NCBI GenBank assembly: GCA_022316685.1
Contig: JAKJHU010000023.1
Coordinates: 1,661,192-1,725,191, forward strand
Origin: Progne subis subis
Taxonomy: Eukaryota; Chordata; Aves; Passeriformes; Hirundinidae
Direction of reading: 5' to 3'
DNA: 64,000 nt
The notes below the pieces were generated by a model. It searched no databases. It worked only from the letters and a program-made list of their open reading frames with translations, and was not told where the DNA came from. The translations under genes were made by a program, and so were the position numbers. Shown here one piece after another: positions 24,144-37,247 of this stretch; position 1 is the stretch's first letter; each line of letters starts with the position of its first letter.

Positions 24144-27100
24144 CACTTTTATGACAGGTTTAATGGGACACAAGGCAAAGAAGTAGGACCCAAACTGTGA
24201 AAGCTTCTGACTCTGGATATGGAATTCAGTCTATCCTTCACAGAGAAACTCAGTGGCTGAAAGTGTCTAGACATGCTTTGTAATGGATTTCCCACCCTTC
24301 AGCATCAAATACCCTGCCCTGGGTTGAAGAATTCAGTGATTTCTTTTTCCTTTATTTCTTATATTAATGTTTACTAGTTATTTGAGAATGAAATGCAGGA
24401 AATCTATTTTGTCCCTAGTTCCTCTGCTTGCAGTTTCTACTGGCAGCTTCAATCTATTGCCTGGGAGCTGGCTCTAAGTAGGACATGACAAGGAAAGGTT
24501 GGAAATGAGTGGGAATTAAAGGCATAGAATTGCCAAAAATGTCCACTAAAATATCTACTTTAGTGGCAGCAGCATTCAAAAACCTCTGAGAAAGGTGGCA
24601 TGCAGTATTTATATTTTAAAATATTAAAATCTTACAGCAGTTCCAGCCGCACACTCTCTATACTCCCTGCATACTCCATGTTTCATCTCAGGACTCACTA
24701 CTGGACTCTGCCGACCACGTGGTTTGAAGAACACTGCCAGGTAGATCTACCTAAGAGGTGATGTTTAGTACCTCTTCCTGAGCTACAGGAACATTTGCTT
24801 CAAAAGAACTTGGTGTGAAAAGGGGGTATAAAACAACTCTTTCACTTGATTGCTTGCTAAGTTCACTAGATTATTACACACACATACACATACTCCCCAC
24901 CTAAGTGTAATCCCCATCATGACTAACTTCAAGTGCCAGTGAGGATGTACAGGTATTTATCTATGTCTGGTTTATAGTGCATTTCTACCCTGGAAATAAT
25001 TTCCTGTATCCAAACGTGTGATACTTGATAAGGATTGCTATCCAAAGAGCATTCAGACATACTGTATTTTGGCATTTAGCCTTCCAGGCAATGACAAAAA
25101 GCAGGTGGATTGGACTATTACTCAGGGCCTAAATTCATTATCTGTCAGGTCTTAGGAGGATTGCATGTGGTGTACAAAATATTGCTTAAGATTCAAGATA
25201 TTTGAGATTTTTCTGTATCTATGAACCATAGAGTAATATTTCCTCTTGATTAAGGTTTTCGTCTCCAGTATTAAACTAGACTTTTTGTGAGAGTTTCCAT
25301 AAATCTATGTTCATTTTTATGTAATACACTTAGAAGTGAATTAGTTCTTATCCAAGCTATGTCATAGTACAGATTATTGAAAAAATGAGAAGCAACACAA
25401 ATAGCCTAAGTACTCACATCTCTACTGCATTTTGCTGGAATATATCTATGGAGGCAATCTGAGATACTTTATTAATCAATGGAAGCACACACTACAGAAA
25501 GGATATGACAGTGCTGTATGCAGTCATGCTTGGCTTTTGATATGGTGGGTTTTTAGAAACACTAGTTTAACTAGAATAGTAACATTAAATCATCATAAAC
25601 AGTACTTATGGCACTATTTTTCATCCTCCTTAGTAATTTACAAAATAAAGAAGAAAAAATATTCACAATAGGAATCTTTTTGTTTGTTTGTTTGCTGAAG
25701 ATAGGAAAGCATTTAAATGTATATTGGGAAGTATCAGACAATAAGATTCTGAGTTAACATGATTATGTCCCCCTCGGTGCCATTACTATTCTCTGATGGC
25801 TGTGATTGAAAACATAAAAAAGGTGTGTGAGAGTCTGTATGATGAGGAAATTGTACCTACAAAGGTGATGCCTGGAGCAAAGTATTCATTCAAAGCCCCA
25901 ATCTCAGTTACCATCTTCTACAGGACAGAACACCTCTAACACTACCTGATTCCCTGAAGTCCAAAGTGTCATTCACATTAATTATGATGTTTGCAACGTG
26001 ATATATCAATCTGTGTTACCACCCATCTCTCAGCAAGACTTACTGAACAAGACTCTTCTGGTGAAGAAAGGTCACTGCTTTTCTTCATTTCAGGGTTTGT
26101 AATCTCCTGCATTTTATAATGCCAAAATAATTGCTCCCACTAGGATATTGCCCAGCTGTGCTCAATTTATAATTTGTAATATTTTCCTTTCTGTAAGTCA
26201 AATAGTGGTACATTTTTATGGCATTCTCCCAAGTGGATAATGATCCAAAGCAATGTATTTATTTAGAGGATTGGATAAACTGGATCAAAATTCAACTGCA
26301 AAATGTACAGAAAATGCACTATGTTTTCCTAGTGTTTTTAAAGATATATTTCTCTTATTTCTGTTAGCCATAATGCTTACATTCTCTCTGATTTTCTGTC
26401 CCATTGTTGATTTACCAGGGAGAAAGACTGTTTCTTTTCAGTATGTGCTAAGAATTTTAAATATAGAAACGTCAAGATGTTGACTCCAATTGTCTCTAGG
26501 TCATGGAGACAGAAAGGTGAAATTGAAGCAGTTTTTTAGTTTAACAAAACATGACTATGGTAGACATCATGGGAAGGGCACAGGAAAGACTGAGGTTTCT
26601 CTGGTCTCAGCTGTTGACTATTTGCATTTTCTATTTTAATTTACTCAGCCCCAGTTTTGACAAATGAATGTGGCTTCACTTGAAGGCGCTTGAGAACCAT
26701 AGCACAGCTGTTAAATAACAAAGAATTCATAAATTTGACTCTATTCACATAATGGATTGAGGCTAGAGATGTCAGTACAAAAAAGCTTCATATAAGGCAA
26801 AACTGCTTATGCAAACGTATGCTTATGCTCACTAAAAATGCAAGTATTAATCTTAAAAATGAGTAATTGGGAGAGATGAGTAAGTGGCTGAATTCTGTGA
26901 TGAGGTTGGCTTAGGAGGAGACTGTCCTGTAGAGGGGTTTTATTTGCCAAGGTGGCACTCCATAGCAAACAGACTAATGTAATTTCTCTGCCAATGGGCT
27001 TTCATTTACTACTGCAGGATAAGACACATACATTTAAATCTTAGAAAGCTTTCTACTCATGCCATGTATCTGAATTCCCCATCGGATCTCAAAGCCAGGA

Positions 27101-27573
27101 AAGAGCATAATGTTTGTAAAGAGATCCAGGCTGTCTTGGCTCTCAAGCTCATATTTACCAGTAATATGGTCTTTCAGCTTGACTTGGATCCTTCTTCTGC
27201 TCTAGCATGCTAAGTCAAACACATATAAAAATTATAAACCATAGTCTCACAGGTGGTATTAGCAGGCATTATGCTTCCTGCCAGATCAGTATCCCAGGGA
27301 TGAGGGGTTCTCTAGCTCTAGCAGTACTAAAAAGCACTTTTAAGAGAGCACATTAAAAGGCACATTATTTTAAAAATATACCAGGCTGCACTGGGAAAAA
27401 CCCCACAACTTTATATTTAAAATAGACAAATAATATAGTCCTCAATGACCAGGTTCTTTCATGAGTTAAAAGACGCAGTTCAACTTTCTTTTTCAAAACC
27501 ACACAAAAGCTAAAATACCACTGCCTTATAAATGTCAGAAAGTGCTAGGAAAGGGCAAAATTGTTTCAGGGTT
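24144..27573. other. Unique AT-rich sequence, no gene seen
   Basis: Over 3.4 kb without recognisable repeats apart from short simple runs (CA-rich at 24872-24888, GTTT at 25681-25694). No exon supported. Confidence 0.45.
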
Positions 27574-27602
27574 TTGTTGTTGTTGTTGTTGTTTGTTTCT
27601 TT
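27574..27602. repeat. (GTT)n microsatellite
   Basis: GTTTT followed by about six GTT units and GTTTGTTT. Simple repeat. Confidence 0.9.
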
Positions 27603-28144
27603 GTTTTAAAATAAAAGCTAGGAGGCTTCCAATAGCATATATGGATCCTTTAAAGAAAAATAAGATTTCAAAAGTCTAGCAATATTATGCAGACCTAGCT
27701 AATGAATATTCAACGACTACAGCAATAATTGGCATAAAGCAACTAACACAGCCTTGCCAAATCTCTACAGCTACCCTATTCTACCTAGTTAACTGGTAGA
27801 TACAATTAACTGGTATTTGATAATATTTAGTTAACCCCACTTGGTGACTGCTAGCACTAGATATGGGAGTGACAGCAATACGATCCACTTGTGGGTTTGC
27901 AAGGAAAACAGTTCTTTCTTCCACCAAAAGATTATTAAGGTACCTAAACCGTTTTCTACATGTGCAGAAAATCTGACGTTTAGATTGATCAAGAAAAGTT
28001 GTGTCTGAATGAAACAGTCATGGTAGAGTTTAAGTTACAGCTTCTATGAAAGCAGTGAGATCATTGTCATGGATAACAAGTAAGAATAGCTTTTATTCAG
28101 ACTTTCGTGTGGGTTTATGCTCTCCCTTCCCATTTATATACATT

Positions 28145-28192
28145 ATTTAACAATAGTTAAATAGTTAGATTTAACAATAGTTAAATAGATAG
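28145..28192. repeat. 24-bp tandem duplication
   Basis: The unit starting ATTTAACAATAGTTAAATAG occurs at 28145-28168 and 28169-28192 with a single difference (TTAG against ATAG), followed by the first six bases of a third copy. Confidence 0.9.
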
Positions 28193-29496
28193 ATTTAAAA
28201 TTTTCAAACCCATACAAGGATTCTAGGGATGTTCATAGCCCAACAATTATTTTGTAGCTGGGTCTCATTTATCACTTTTAGTTGAGCAAGCCTGAGCCCT
28301 AACCACCCATGGTAGATAATGCTTCCATGCAGCAAAATTCATTATCATTTCTGTCTGTGCTAAATAAATATACCACTTTTTCCTTCTTCAAACCATTTTT
28401 TTAGGTTTGCATTTATCATCCATCATCTGCATTTACTGAATTTTGTCAGATTGCAAAAATCCCCAGGAGGGATTCAATCCATCTTATTAGCTTTGCATTT
28501 TGTGAAGTTTTCTGTCTAGCAGACCTCAGAAGACTGCCTAAGAAATAAAGTAGTTAGGAACACTTACATTTTGATAGCAGTAAGGCAAAGATGGTGAGAG
28601 ATAAATCTATCTTAATAACACCCTGGTTATGATACACTTCTAGGAACAGACAGACCAGCTAAGAGAAGCTGCCAGTGATGGAAAGACTCCACCCTGTTAG
28701 TTTGGATGATGAGGTTATTCAGCATGACATCCATAGGAGGGAGGCCAGGTACATCCCCTCACTGTCAGAGCAGCTGCTGCCACCTGTGCCTTTACTTGCA
28801 GCATTCAGAACACTGAGATTGACTGTCAGGCATAATATGGAGTGGCAGAACACCAGCACCAATTACCCTCTGTCAGCTGAACTCACTGACTGTAAGTGAC
28901 TCCACAAAGTTCATTGAGGGAAGGTGTGCAGTTAATACCCACTCACAGCTGTAGGAAGGAATTTAGTTAACTTATTCTTGCAGGCACAATGGGACCTTCA
29001 AAACTTTTTAGGAAGTCCTCTCACTGTGTTAAGAAGTGCAGAAAGACCTCTTTGCCTTCTGAGCTCCTCAGAGGAGACTCTAGGTGCAGCTGGATCCAGT
29101 CTCAGCTCCAGATTTTGTCAACTGTTAGAGTCCAAAGGAGTCTGAGGCTCTACACAATTCTGTCCCTAGATATGGATGACAAACCAGCTATATTTATGCA
29201 AATTTATATTATTTATTATGCTAATAATTAGACAAACATACCTTAATCAGAACTCTTTACTGGCAGTATATAAGGTATAACCACTCATAGTGTGTTATGA
29301 ACCAGTATTGTAGCAATTATATTACAACAATTACATCAAAGCTAGAAAAAATAATTATTAAGTAGAGATTGATGTTCCTTAACAGATACCAATGACACTG
29401 GGCAAATCTCTTTTACCCAGGAGGAGTGACCTTAAAGAGCATCCTCCCTCAAAGCAGGAATTTCCACATGACTCCACAAATGACTATGTTAGAAGA
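28193..29496. other. Unique sequence, no gene identified
   Basis: The 74-codon frame at 28675-28899 ends beside a donor-like CTGTAAGTGA (28888-28897) but has no convincing acceptor or known domain. No repeat recognised. Confidence 0.4.
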
Positions 29497-29501
29497 CCCT
29501 G
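29497..29501 (+). repeat. Target-site duplication, left copy (CCCTG)
   Basis: Immediately precedes the LTR TG end and is repeated exactly at 30240-30244. A five-base duplication fits ERVK- or ERVL-type integrase rather than the 4-bp footprint of gammaretrovirus-like elements. Confidence 0.75.
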
Positions 29502-30239
29502 TGTCTTGGGTTGCAATATGTAACCAGAAGTGTGTATTCTATTTGCCATCTGTTGAAACTGGTTGGAGAGGTTTTCTTTATCTCTTGTATAACCCATTCC
29601 TCATAATCCTGGTGGGAAGGGGGAGGGGGCCTTCTGTTAAAGGGCAGCTGTTAAACCAGGTGGAGCAATGTTCCTTATCTCTTCCATGGCCCATCCTCCC
29701 TCCAGGGGATATCTGCTGTTAATGGGCCATCGAGGCTCACTGCATGACTGATACAATTACATCATTCCATTGGGAGATGCTCCACCCAGCAGGAGGAGCC
29801 AAACATTTCTACCTGGATAAAAACTGAGATTCAGAACACCAAGGACAGCCTGTTTGCACTGGATTCCAGAGGAAGATGACCCATCTTGCCACCACTGGAC
29901 CTTCTACAGGATAATTTCCACTACAACAGAACCACTTCTGTTATTCCAGGAGGATTTATTTGGACTGATCCCAACACCCTGACCAACAGGGTGTCAGGTT
30001 GTATTTTGACTCTGTCAGGGCTTCTAGGATTTTTGTTTGTTTGCTTGTGTTTTTTCTGTACTACTACATTTATCTTTTTAATATTTCTAGTAAAAAACTG
30101 TTACACCTATTCCCATATCTTGCCTGAAAGCCCTTAATTGAAAAATTATAGTAATTTGGAAGGAGGGGGTTTATGTTCTCTGTTCCAAGGGAAGCTCCAG
30201 CTTTCCCTGGCAGACACTTGTCTTTCCAAACCAAAGATG
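29502..30239 (+). mobile_element. Solo LTR of a passerine-type ERV with 5-bp target duplication
   Basis: 738 bp, beginning TGTCTTGGGTTG. Flanks are CCCTG at 29497-29501 and CCCTG at 30240-30244, an exact 5-bp target-site duplication. In order: CTATTTGCCATCTGTTGAAA, a GGGAAGGGGGAGGGGGC purine patch, TTAAAGGGCAGCTGTTAAAC, GAGATGCTCCACCCAGCAGG, a TATA-like GGATAAAAACTGAG (29816-29829), GAAGATGACCCATCTTGCC, GGGTGTCAGGTTGTATTTTG, GTAAAAAACTGTTA (weak polyadenylation region, 30090-30103) and GGAAGGAGGGGG. The right end reads AAGATG where TG...CA would be expected, probably mutated. No PBS follows, so it is a solo LTR formed by recombination. Similar LTRs are common in songbird genomes (recollection, not checked). 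Confidence 0.85.
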
Positions 30240-30244
30240 CCCTG
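30240..30244 (+). repeat. Target-site duplication, right copy (CCCTG)
   Basis: Right flank of the solo LTR; identical to 29497-29501. Confidence 0.75.
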
Positions 30245-30840
30245 ACATTAAAAATTGTGGCTGAGCTTTTATGTATAAAGTGCTTGACTGTCAGATGTCT
30301 CCAGACCAGCTGTGTCAGCTCAGCAGCTTTAGATAAGTTTTTGGTAGTGTCACTTGTTTGCTCCTTTGTTGGATACATTACCAAATCAATTAAATCTCTA
30401 GCTCACTATGAGGATGTTTAATTTTGGGATTGATGAGTCAGGCTGGTTTCAGCATTATTCAACACCAAGAGCAGCATGATGCCCCCTTCTCCACCCACCA
30501 GTGGCAGCTTTGCAATTCAGCTTTGTCTGAGCTTTTTTACTCCATTCCAGGCATCCTGCTACACTGCTATATTTCATTAAAATTCATTTATTGGTGATAG
30601 TATCTATGGCAGATACCTAAAAAATGGCAAGTATAGAAATGTTTTGTACTGATCTTAGCAGAATATAAAAATACTGATGTAAATAAAGGACATTTTCACC
30701 CTGTAAACAAAATCACTCATTAAACAATAAACATTCCTTTTTTCTTGTTCTAACTTTTGCAGGTCCTAAGAAACATTCCTTTATAATGGGGCACTCCAGA
30801 AGCTCTGCTACCTTGCACTTGCTATTACCATATGTATCTG

Positions 30841-30841
<1 letters not shown>
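30245..30841. other. Unique sequence, no gene seen
   Basis: No exon or repeat recognised between the solo LTR and the (AC)n microsatellite. Confidence 0.5.

Positions 30842-30887
<46 letters not shown>
30842..30887. repeat. (AC)n then (AT)n microsatellite
   Basis: About 19 AC units followed by four AT units. Likely length-polymorphic between individuals. Confidence 0.97.
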
Positions 30888-32129
30888 GGTGCAATGTTTG
30901 TGTAGATCAGGTACATTTTACCTTTGTCATCTGGAAGTACATTAGTCTCTCTTGGCACAGACACTTTCCTGGATAAAATGGTATTCTTATAGTTGAAAGT
31001 ATGGAAATGAGAATCTAAAGCAGGTTCCACATAGTTTAGGCAATTTCCTTTTACATAAATAAAAACAGAGGCCTGACTAGCATTTGACCACATAAAACAA
31101 CTCCCCTTTTTGTGATGTGATTTTTAAAATAAGATTTACATATTGAATCAGCCCCATTTTTGAAATTAATGCTTCCCATAAAGGAGTGCTCTGACTGGCT
31201 AGGAAATGCATTTGTGCAAGTTTATCTTTTGTTATGGAAACAGAAGTAGTCTATTATCCCTTTGGTGTGGAAGGCATAATGAAATTTGTATCCAGTTAAG
31301 GTATATTCACTGATGTAATCCCCTACCTTTATGTAGATTCCGAAATTAATTAGAAATTGTTGACAGGTATGAATATGTCAACCTAAATAATTTTTGCCAG
31401 CAACCATATGCATGCTAAAATATGAGGATTTTATGAACAAAAACGGTTGATACAAACAACTAATTGTACTTTGTTCAATTATGAATATTTCTTTTTATTT
31501 TTCCGTGAGGTTTTTTGGTTGGTTGGGTAGTTTTGAGGGTTTATTAGTGCAGCAGCAGGAGGCTTATGGCAGGAGCTGTCATGCAGATATAGGAGTATGC
31601 TTGAGCTGCTATCTTCAAAGCACCAAGCTTTCTAATATTATTCATAGTATCATGATAATATTGTTAAAGAAGTTAATTACTACTGTTGGTTACCTAATTG
31701 AATATACATGTATTTATATCTTTGGGAAAGTTAATAAAAATGAGTGACTTTGGCTTTGGCTTTTCCTGCAGTTTCCCACTTTGTAGAGTGAATCTTTCTA
31801 GAATAACTTCTGAAAGGTTAGGCCAGCTTAGTTCCTATTTTTTTTTTGCACCAGTCACGATGCCTTCCTGGAGCAGGCTTTCCCATGAGTTGGATCAGAC
31901 TAACACATAAGATTCTAATGCTCAGATTCAGCCAAAACCCCATAAAGTCAATATCACTCATAAACCTTTATGGAATGGCTCTGTTAACGTAGGGAACTCA
32001 TCTTCATCACAGCACTCTTTCTGAGCCTCTGCTCTGATTGAACCACGTTTTAAGAAATCTTAAACTGGAATGAGCTCTTATTATGAAGCTGATGAAAGGT
32101 CACTTTCCTTTTTCTCTACACTGGTAATG

Positions 32130-32132
<3 letters not shown>
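30888..32132. other. Unique AT-rich sequence, no gene seen
   Basis: No recognised element. Short open frames (88 and 70 codons, 31481-31910) are unsupported. Confidence 0.45.

Positions 32133-32169
<37 letters not shown>
32133..32169. repeat. (TA)n microsatellite
   Basis: Uninterrupted alternating TA of about 18 units. Self-complementary, so prone to cruciform formation and length change. Confidence 0.97.
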
Positions 32170-32173
<4 letters not shown>

Positions 32174-32922
32174 ATATTGTCAGCTGTTATTCCTGACAAT
32201 GACAACAGATGAAAAAAGAATAGGCATTTGCAAAATATGGCAAAACTACAGCATACTATAAATGTTAATAGCTTTATTCATTTCAGATCTGGAATGTGAC
32301 AAAATGACTCATGCTGGAGAACAGACTTCCTGGATCACAATGCGAGGTAGGAAATGAAATTAGAGATGGTTAACGGAAAGCATTCCAACTCAGCATCCCA
32401 CACCCACTCTTGAAACATTCGTCCAGAATGTGTCCCTCTCCTGAGGTTTGAAAGAAAATCTATAATATTTTCATATTGTCTTTCCTTTCTCAAGTCCTCA
32501 TTTTTATATGGTGATGGAGGTCTGAATTTCCCCTTCTGTTTCTCATAATAGTGGTCTTAGAGCAAATGAAAGCAAAAGCAACAGAAATTCATCCTAATGG
32601 TTGCTCTTGTGGAATTTCCTTGCACATTTTGATCCAATAAGATAATAGTTTGGGAAATGCTGTTCTGAACAGAAGCAGAATGAATGCTAAACAGACACAA
32701 AGTAATGTGTTTTGGCATAGAAATTGATCTCTCTCTGAATCTGCTAGTGTCATCATCTAAGGGAATAAATTAGACCCTTTATTTATAATATGTCATCATA
32801 TATTTCTATTTATAATAATAATATGGAATAAAATAGAGCTATATATTAAAGAAATGTATAGTAAAGTTTTAATGTTATCAAAATATTTATTTACTGTTGT
32901 TACCATAGGAATGTTTAACACT

Positions 32923-32925
<3 letters not shown>
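32170..32925. other. Unique AT-rich sequence, no gene seen
   Basis: No exon or repeat recognised; TAA-rich patch at 32810-32830. Confidence 0.5.
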
Positions 32926-32955
<30 letters not shown>

Positions 32956-32960
32956 CCCCC
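32926..32960. repeat. 30-nt poly(T) followed by C5
   Basis: T from 32926 to 32955 then CCCCC. Could be the tail of a minus-strand retrocopy; no source sequence recognised next to it. Confidence 0.95.
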
Positions 32961-33761
32961 ATTCTAGTTTAGCATTTAAGGACTTTTTGAAAGATAAAAC
33001 TCCCTCATGGAATGAAAAATCTGAGTTTTCCTCTTCCTTACTGGTAACTCAAACTGTTTTTTTGAATGAAAAAGATGTTTCACTGAAGTCTCTTTACATG
33101 AAAAAAATTTTCATGTTCCTTTACTGCCCATCACTTTCATTACTTAAATATCTTATAATATATTAATATTCAAAAACAGATGACCTAAACTTGGTTAAAC
33201 GTTTTGCTTCCAAAGAGTTGGTAACTTATCACACACAAAGCATGGAAAATTCCTTTGAAATATTTTTAGGGGGAGGTTTAGCCACAGAGTTAATTATAGG
33301 AAGATGTGTTGTTATAGCAGGGATTTACAACTAATCTTGAAACACTGAACCATTACTTTATTCATAGTGAATGTTTCTCAATACAAGAATGGAAAAAAAA
33401 AATCAAAGGCAAGCAACTGTATCTTTTTAGAAAGACACAGACAGTTACAAAGGGTATAAAAGATGTGAGTTATTACCACACCAGACAGATAGGAAAAGAA
33501 ACACAATATAAAGGTCAGTTTGGCTCTAGAAACCATTGGAGGAACTTTTCCTGAACAAATACAGCAGACCATCCAAGCAATGTCTCTTCAGGATGTTAAA
33601 AAGCAGAATTTAATGAATCAGACATGCCAGTTATTACAAAGCAGAAACAGTGGCCATATTCTTAGCCCATATAATACAAGACATAGATGGATTGATTTAC
33701 AGAAATGTTTTACTGCTTATCACAATGCTTTGTGAGGAAAAAAAAAAGTAATATCATGAGT
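32961..33761. other. Unique sequence, no gene identified
   Basis: The 71-codon plus frame at 33520-33735 reads as ordinary mixed protein sequence but has no known motif and no splice evidence. Confidence 0.4.
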
Positions 33762-33836
33762 CATAATAATAATAATAATAAAGGTGGGTGTTTTTTTGTT
33801 TTTTTTGTTTTGTTTTGGTTTGGTTTGGTTTTTTCT
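33762..33836. repeat. (AAT)n and G/T low-complexity tract
   Basis: Five to six ATA units at 33763-33780, then GGTGGGTG and T-rich GTTTT/GGTTT units to 33836. Confidence 0.9.
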
Positions 33837-35002
33837 TTCTTTCATAAGATATATATATTTAAATGTTTTGTGTTCTCAAAAATTTTATGGAGGTAGTTTT
33901 AGGTTTAGGTTACCCTGGGATACTGGAATTCCCACAAAATGGCTGCTACTGTCTCTTGCCTCAGGCCAGGAAGTCATCTCTCAGTCAGCTGAGACGTCAC
34001 ACTGGTGACTTTAGAGAGCAGAACTTCTACTACCTCTTGCTTGATCCTGGCTATGCTGAGTTAGAACAGCCCCCATTACATCAGCACAATGCAGAAGTTC
34101 TATATACTGCAGCAGTTTTTCATGCCCTATTAGAAAGCACTGAAGTTGAAGATTTTCAAGACCTTCTGATAAGCAGTGTGTCATAGAGGAACGTACGTGC
34201 TTCCGCAAAAGGCAGTGGGAAGGATTTTAAATTTCATGAATAAGTAGTCATTTCTACCTGTTCAAAAAAGACGATGTGTTCTCTAACAACTAATCTCTGA
34301 TTTATTTGAATAGGATTCTTTTGAAGGATGTCAGCTTGAATACTTAGGCAAAAGAAAAACACTTCAGATTTATCAATATGAAGGTTCTTTAATATTAAAG
34401 TCTGCCATCACAAGGTGCTGAAGGAAGTGATTTGGGCATAGAGACCTACACAGTCATATCTATATATATATATAGATACAAGGAACAGCACTGCAGGCTG
34501 TAGCAATTTTTCTGCTAAATAAAACTTTGTTAACTTGGGTTAGAATATGACTCATGCAGTGTCAAGAACAGATAAGAAAGTAGAGCTTATAAAAATAAAG
34601 GTAAAGGTAAAATAAAGGAATATATAAATATTAACAGTTCATTGTATTTAGATATGGATTGAATATTATTATTGAGACAGGATGTAAGACCATTGTTTTG
34701 GGGGTTTTAATCAAATTTTTGATTAGCTCAGTGATATTTAGACTTACTACAGTGGTACGCTAAATAATAGTGTGTCCATTGACAGCTCTACCATAACAGT
34801 TGTACATCACTATCTGTCAAAAGTATCTATTAAGAGTGGAAACCACCTTACTTTAGTTTGAAATTTAAGTGCCTAGGTTAGTCAATCATTCAGCTTCCTT
34901 CTGTAGTCAATAGGCAGAGGGTGATTCATCCCACACTAATACAGGGTTGGTTGAATCATTCCCCAAGGATGCCTCTCCCTCCAAGAGCTGTACTTTTCCT
35001 AC

Positions 35003-35003
<1 letters not shown>
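33837..35003. other. Unique sequence, no gene identified
   Basis: Holds a 107-codon plus frame (33863-34186) of balanced composition with no recognised domain and no splice support; it could be chance. Short (TA)n at 34459-34476. Confidence 0.4.

Positions 35004-35046
<43 letters not shown>
35004..35046. repeat. 43-nt poly(A)
   Basis: Uninterrupted A. Flanked by CCTACC and TCACGTGGC; no retrotransposon body is recognisable upstream. Confidence 0.97.
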
Positions 35047-35049
<3 letters not shown>

Positions 35050-37223
35050 CGTGGCATCTGTTTTCAATTCTAACCAATAAACGCAGCTGAAATTTCAAAC
35101 ATGGGCTGCTGCAAGAAATTTCTGCACCCAGCCTTCAGACTGAAGAGTATTTGTGTGAACTGCCTGGTGAATAGTATCAAATGGCAAAAGCGTTGGGGAG
35201 GCTTGTTTGGCAGATCATTAACCATTTGCAAACAGAAGGGTGTTTGTTGAGCCATATGCAAAACTATAGTGTTATATCATTTTTAAAAATGACTGCCATT
35301 GATCGTTGCATAAAATAAAAACTGCAGCTTGTGCTTTCTTAGCTCTGCCACAGCGGCTTTAATTGGGGTTTGGAGGGGAGAGTGGCTGCGTGCCAGTGCT
35401 ATATGCAATCATCCAGCTGTTCAGACAGTTAAAGACCTTAAGATGTTATAGCAAAGGAGCTAGCAGACACTCAGTCTGCCTTCTAGAGACCAGGGAGCAT
35501 CCTAGCAAGCTATTTAAGGCTGTATTTAATATGGCAGTCATTAACAGTCAGAGATAAAGGGCAAAAGCACCATGTAATTGATTAGCTAGAAATGCATAAA
35601 TTTGTATGTACTAAGGTGCTTCACTATGTACACCATTGGCTTCATCTAACAGCACCTTTCACTTTTTAATTTGATTAAACTACTAAAAAAACCCTGAATC
35701 TATAAATATCTATTTGATATTGACAGCACAGGATGCTGAGAGATGAATTTTATATTGAGGCAATTATTGCATAAACAAGCAATGGATTCTCAAGCTTCCT
35801 GAATGAAAGTCTTGGCCCTTCATCCATAGAATTTGGTGCTTTGGCTCCTGATGAACTGTTCCTTCATCAAAATGGTAACCTGAAGGATCAGTTTCTTGGA
35901 GAAAGAAACAATTTAAGGAATGTGTTATGAGAACTTTATATATAGCTATATGAAGACTCGGAAAAAAAAAAAATCAAATAGTTACAAAATCATAATTGTT
36001 TTTGTTCCCATCCCTGCAGCTCGTATGAAATGTAAGAAAATATGGTCAACTCTAAAAAGAAAAAAGGGAAAAGAACCCAAAAACAACAACAAACAACCCC
36101 AAAAAAACCTGCTTCAGAAATACTCTTATAGTGCAACAAGGTGGGGAGTTTTATTATCTATTGATCACTTTTTGACCTCAGTTGCTCACTGGCACTATAA
36201 TTAATTCCTGTGGGCTACATTAATGCAAATAAAGGTTGAACTCTACCTTGCATTGTTCTATGAGTAATGGCAGGTAACTATTGCTGTAGAAAGATCTGAA
36301 TAGACCTGAATTTACCTATTTTATTATTTATTTTTAACCTACTGAAAGAGAAATAAGAGGTTTGAAACAGAGTGGCCATGGTTTCAGTAGCTAATAGCAC
36401 TTTAAAGAGCTATTTTAAACTGCTTAATATTCTGTTATACATGTTAGATTTTCTGGATAGCTTTTTAATATTTTGCATTAGGCTCATACCTGAGACCTTT
36501 CAGACAGTCATGAGATTACTGTAATATAAGATGTGGATCAATTAATAACAAAGCAAATAAAACTATTTTATCTTGTCCTATCATACACCACAAGTAGAAA
36601 TTCTTTCATACCCCAACTAATTTCAAATCTGGTTTACTCAAGCATTACTGATCTCTTACAGGAGAAGTGATTAGTTTCTTTCTAGCAGCAAGCATGCTGA
36701 GCTGTGTTCTGATGAGCTATATTTGCAACCTACAGAAAAAGTAAATCCACTAAATCAAAGGCAAAGATAAAAATGGAGACAGGTTAAAATACAGTATAAT
36801 TGTGTTAATGTGTCAGTTAGCTTAGCAGTTGTTTCTTGACTTACTGTTAGAAAAGCATTGAAAAATCTAATTTCTTCTCAAGCGGAAGCTTGCCCCAGGA
36901 AGTAATTTTGAGAGAAATTTTGACAATTTTACAACACCACCTCCACTTCAGCTGAGTTGCTAATTGGTACTAATTGGATAATTAACACCTATGCCTCTTC
37001 AAGCAATAATACAAATAACTCAGTAGCAGCCCAAGTCTGCATGCACATCATTATTCTGGGGTCCCTGTTTGCCTGTGTTAACTCATTAGGAAGTAGGCTG
37101 CAAGGTCACACAATGGTAACATCATCCGTCTTGTTTGCAAATACTCAAACATCTGCCAGTGCACAACAAACAGCAAATAAATCATAATAACGGCCTATAT
37201 CAGCCCCAAGAGGTGTATGCATT
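35047..37223. other. Unique sequence with possible regulatory islands, no gene seen
   Basis: Two sub-stretches (about 35270-35600 and 36945-37200) are repeat-free and of balanced composition, with many homeodomain-like TAAT cores, and are treated as findings. The rest is ordinary AT-rich DNA; an A/C patch lies at 36062-36108. Confidence 0.4.
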
Positions 37224-37247
37224 AAAAAAAAAAAAAAAAAAAAAAAA
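37224..37247. repeat. 24-nt poly(A)
   Basis: Uninterrupted A directly right of the 36945-37200 unique block. Confidence 0.95.

Noticed and set aside
28675..28899. 74-codon frame next to a donor-like GTAAGT
   Set aside because: No acceptor, start context or domain; the donor-like word alone is common by chance.
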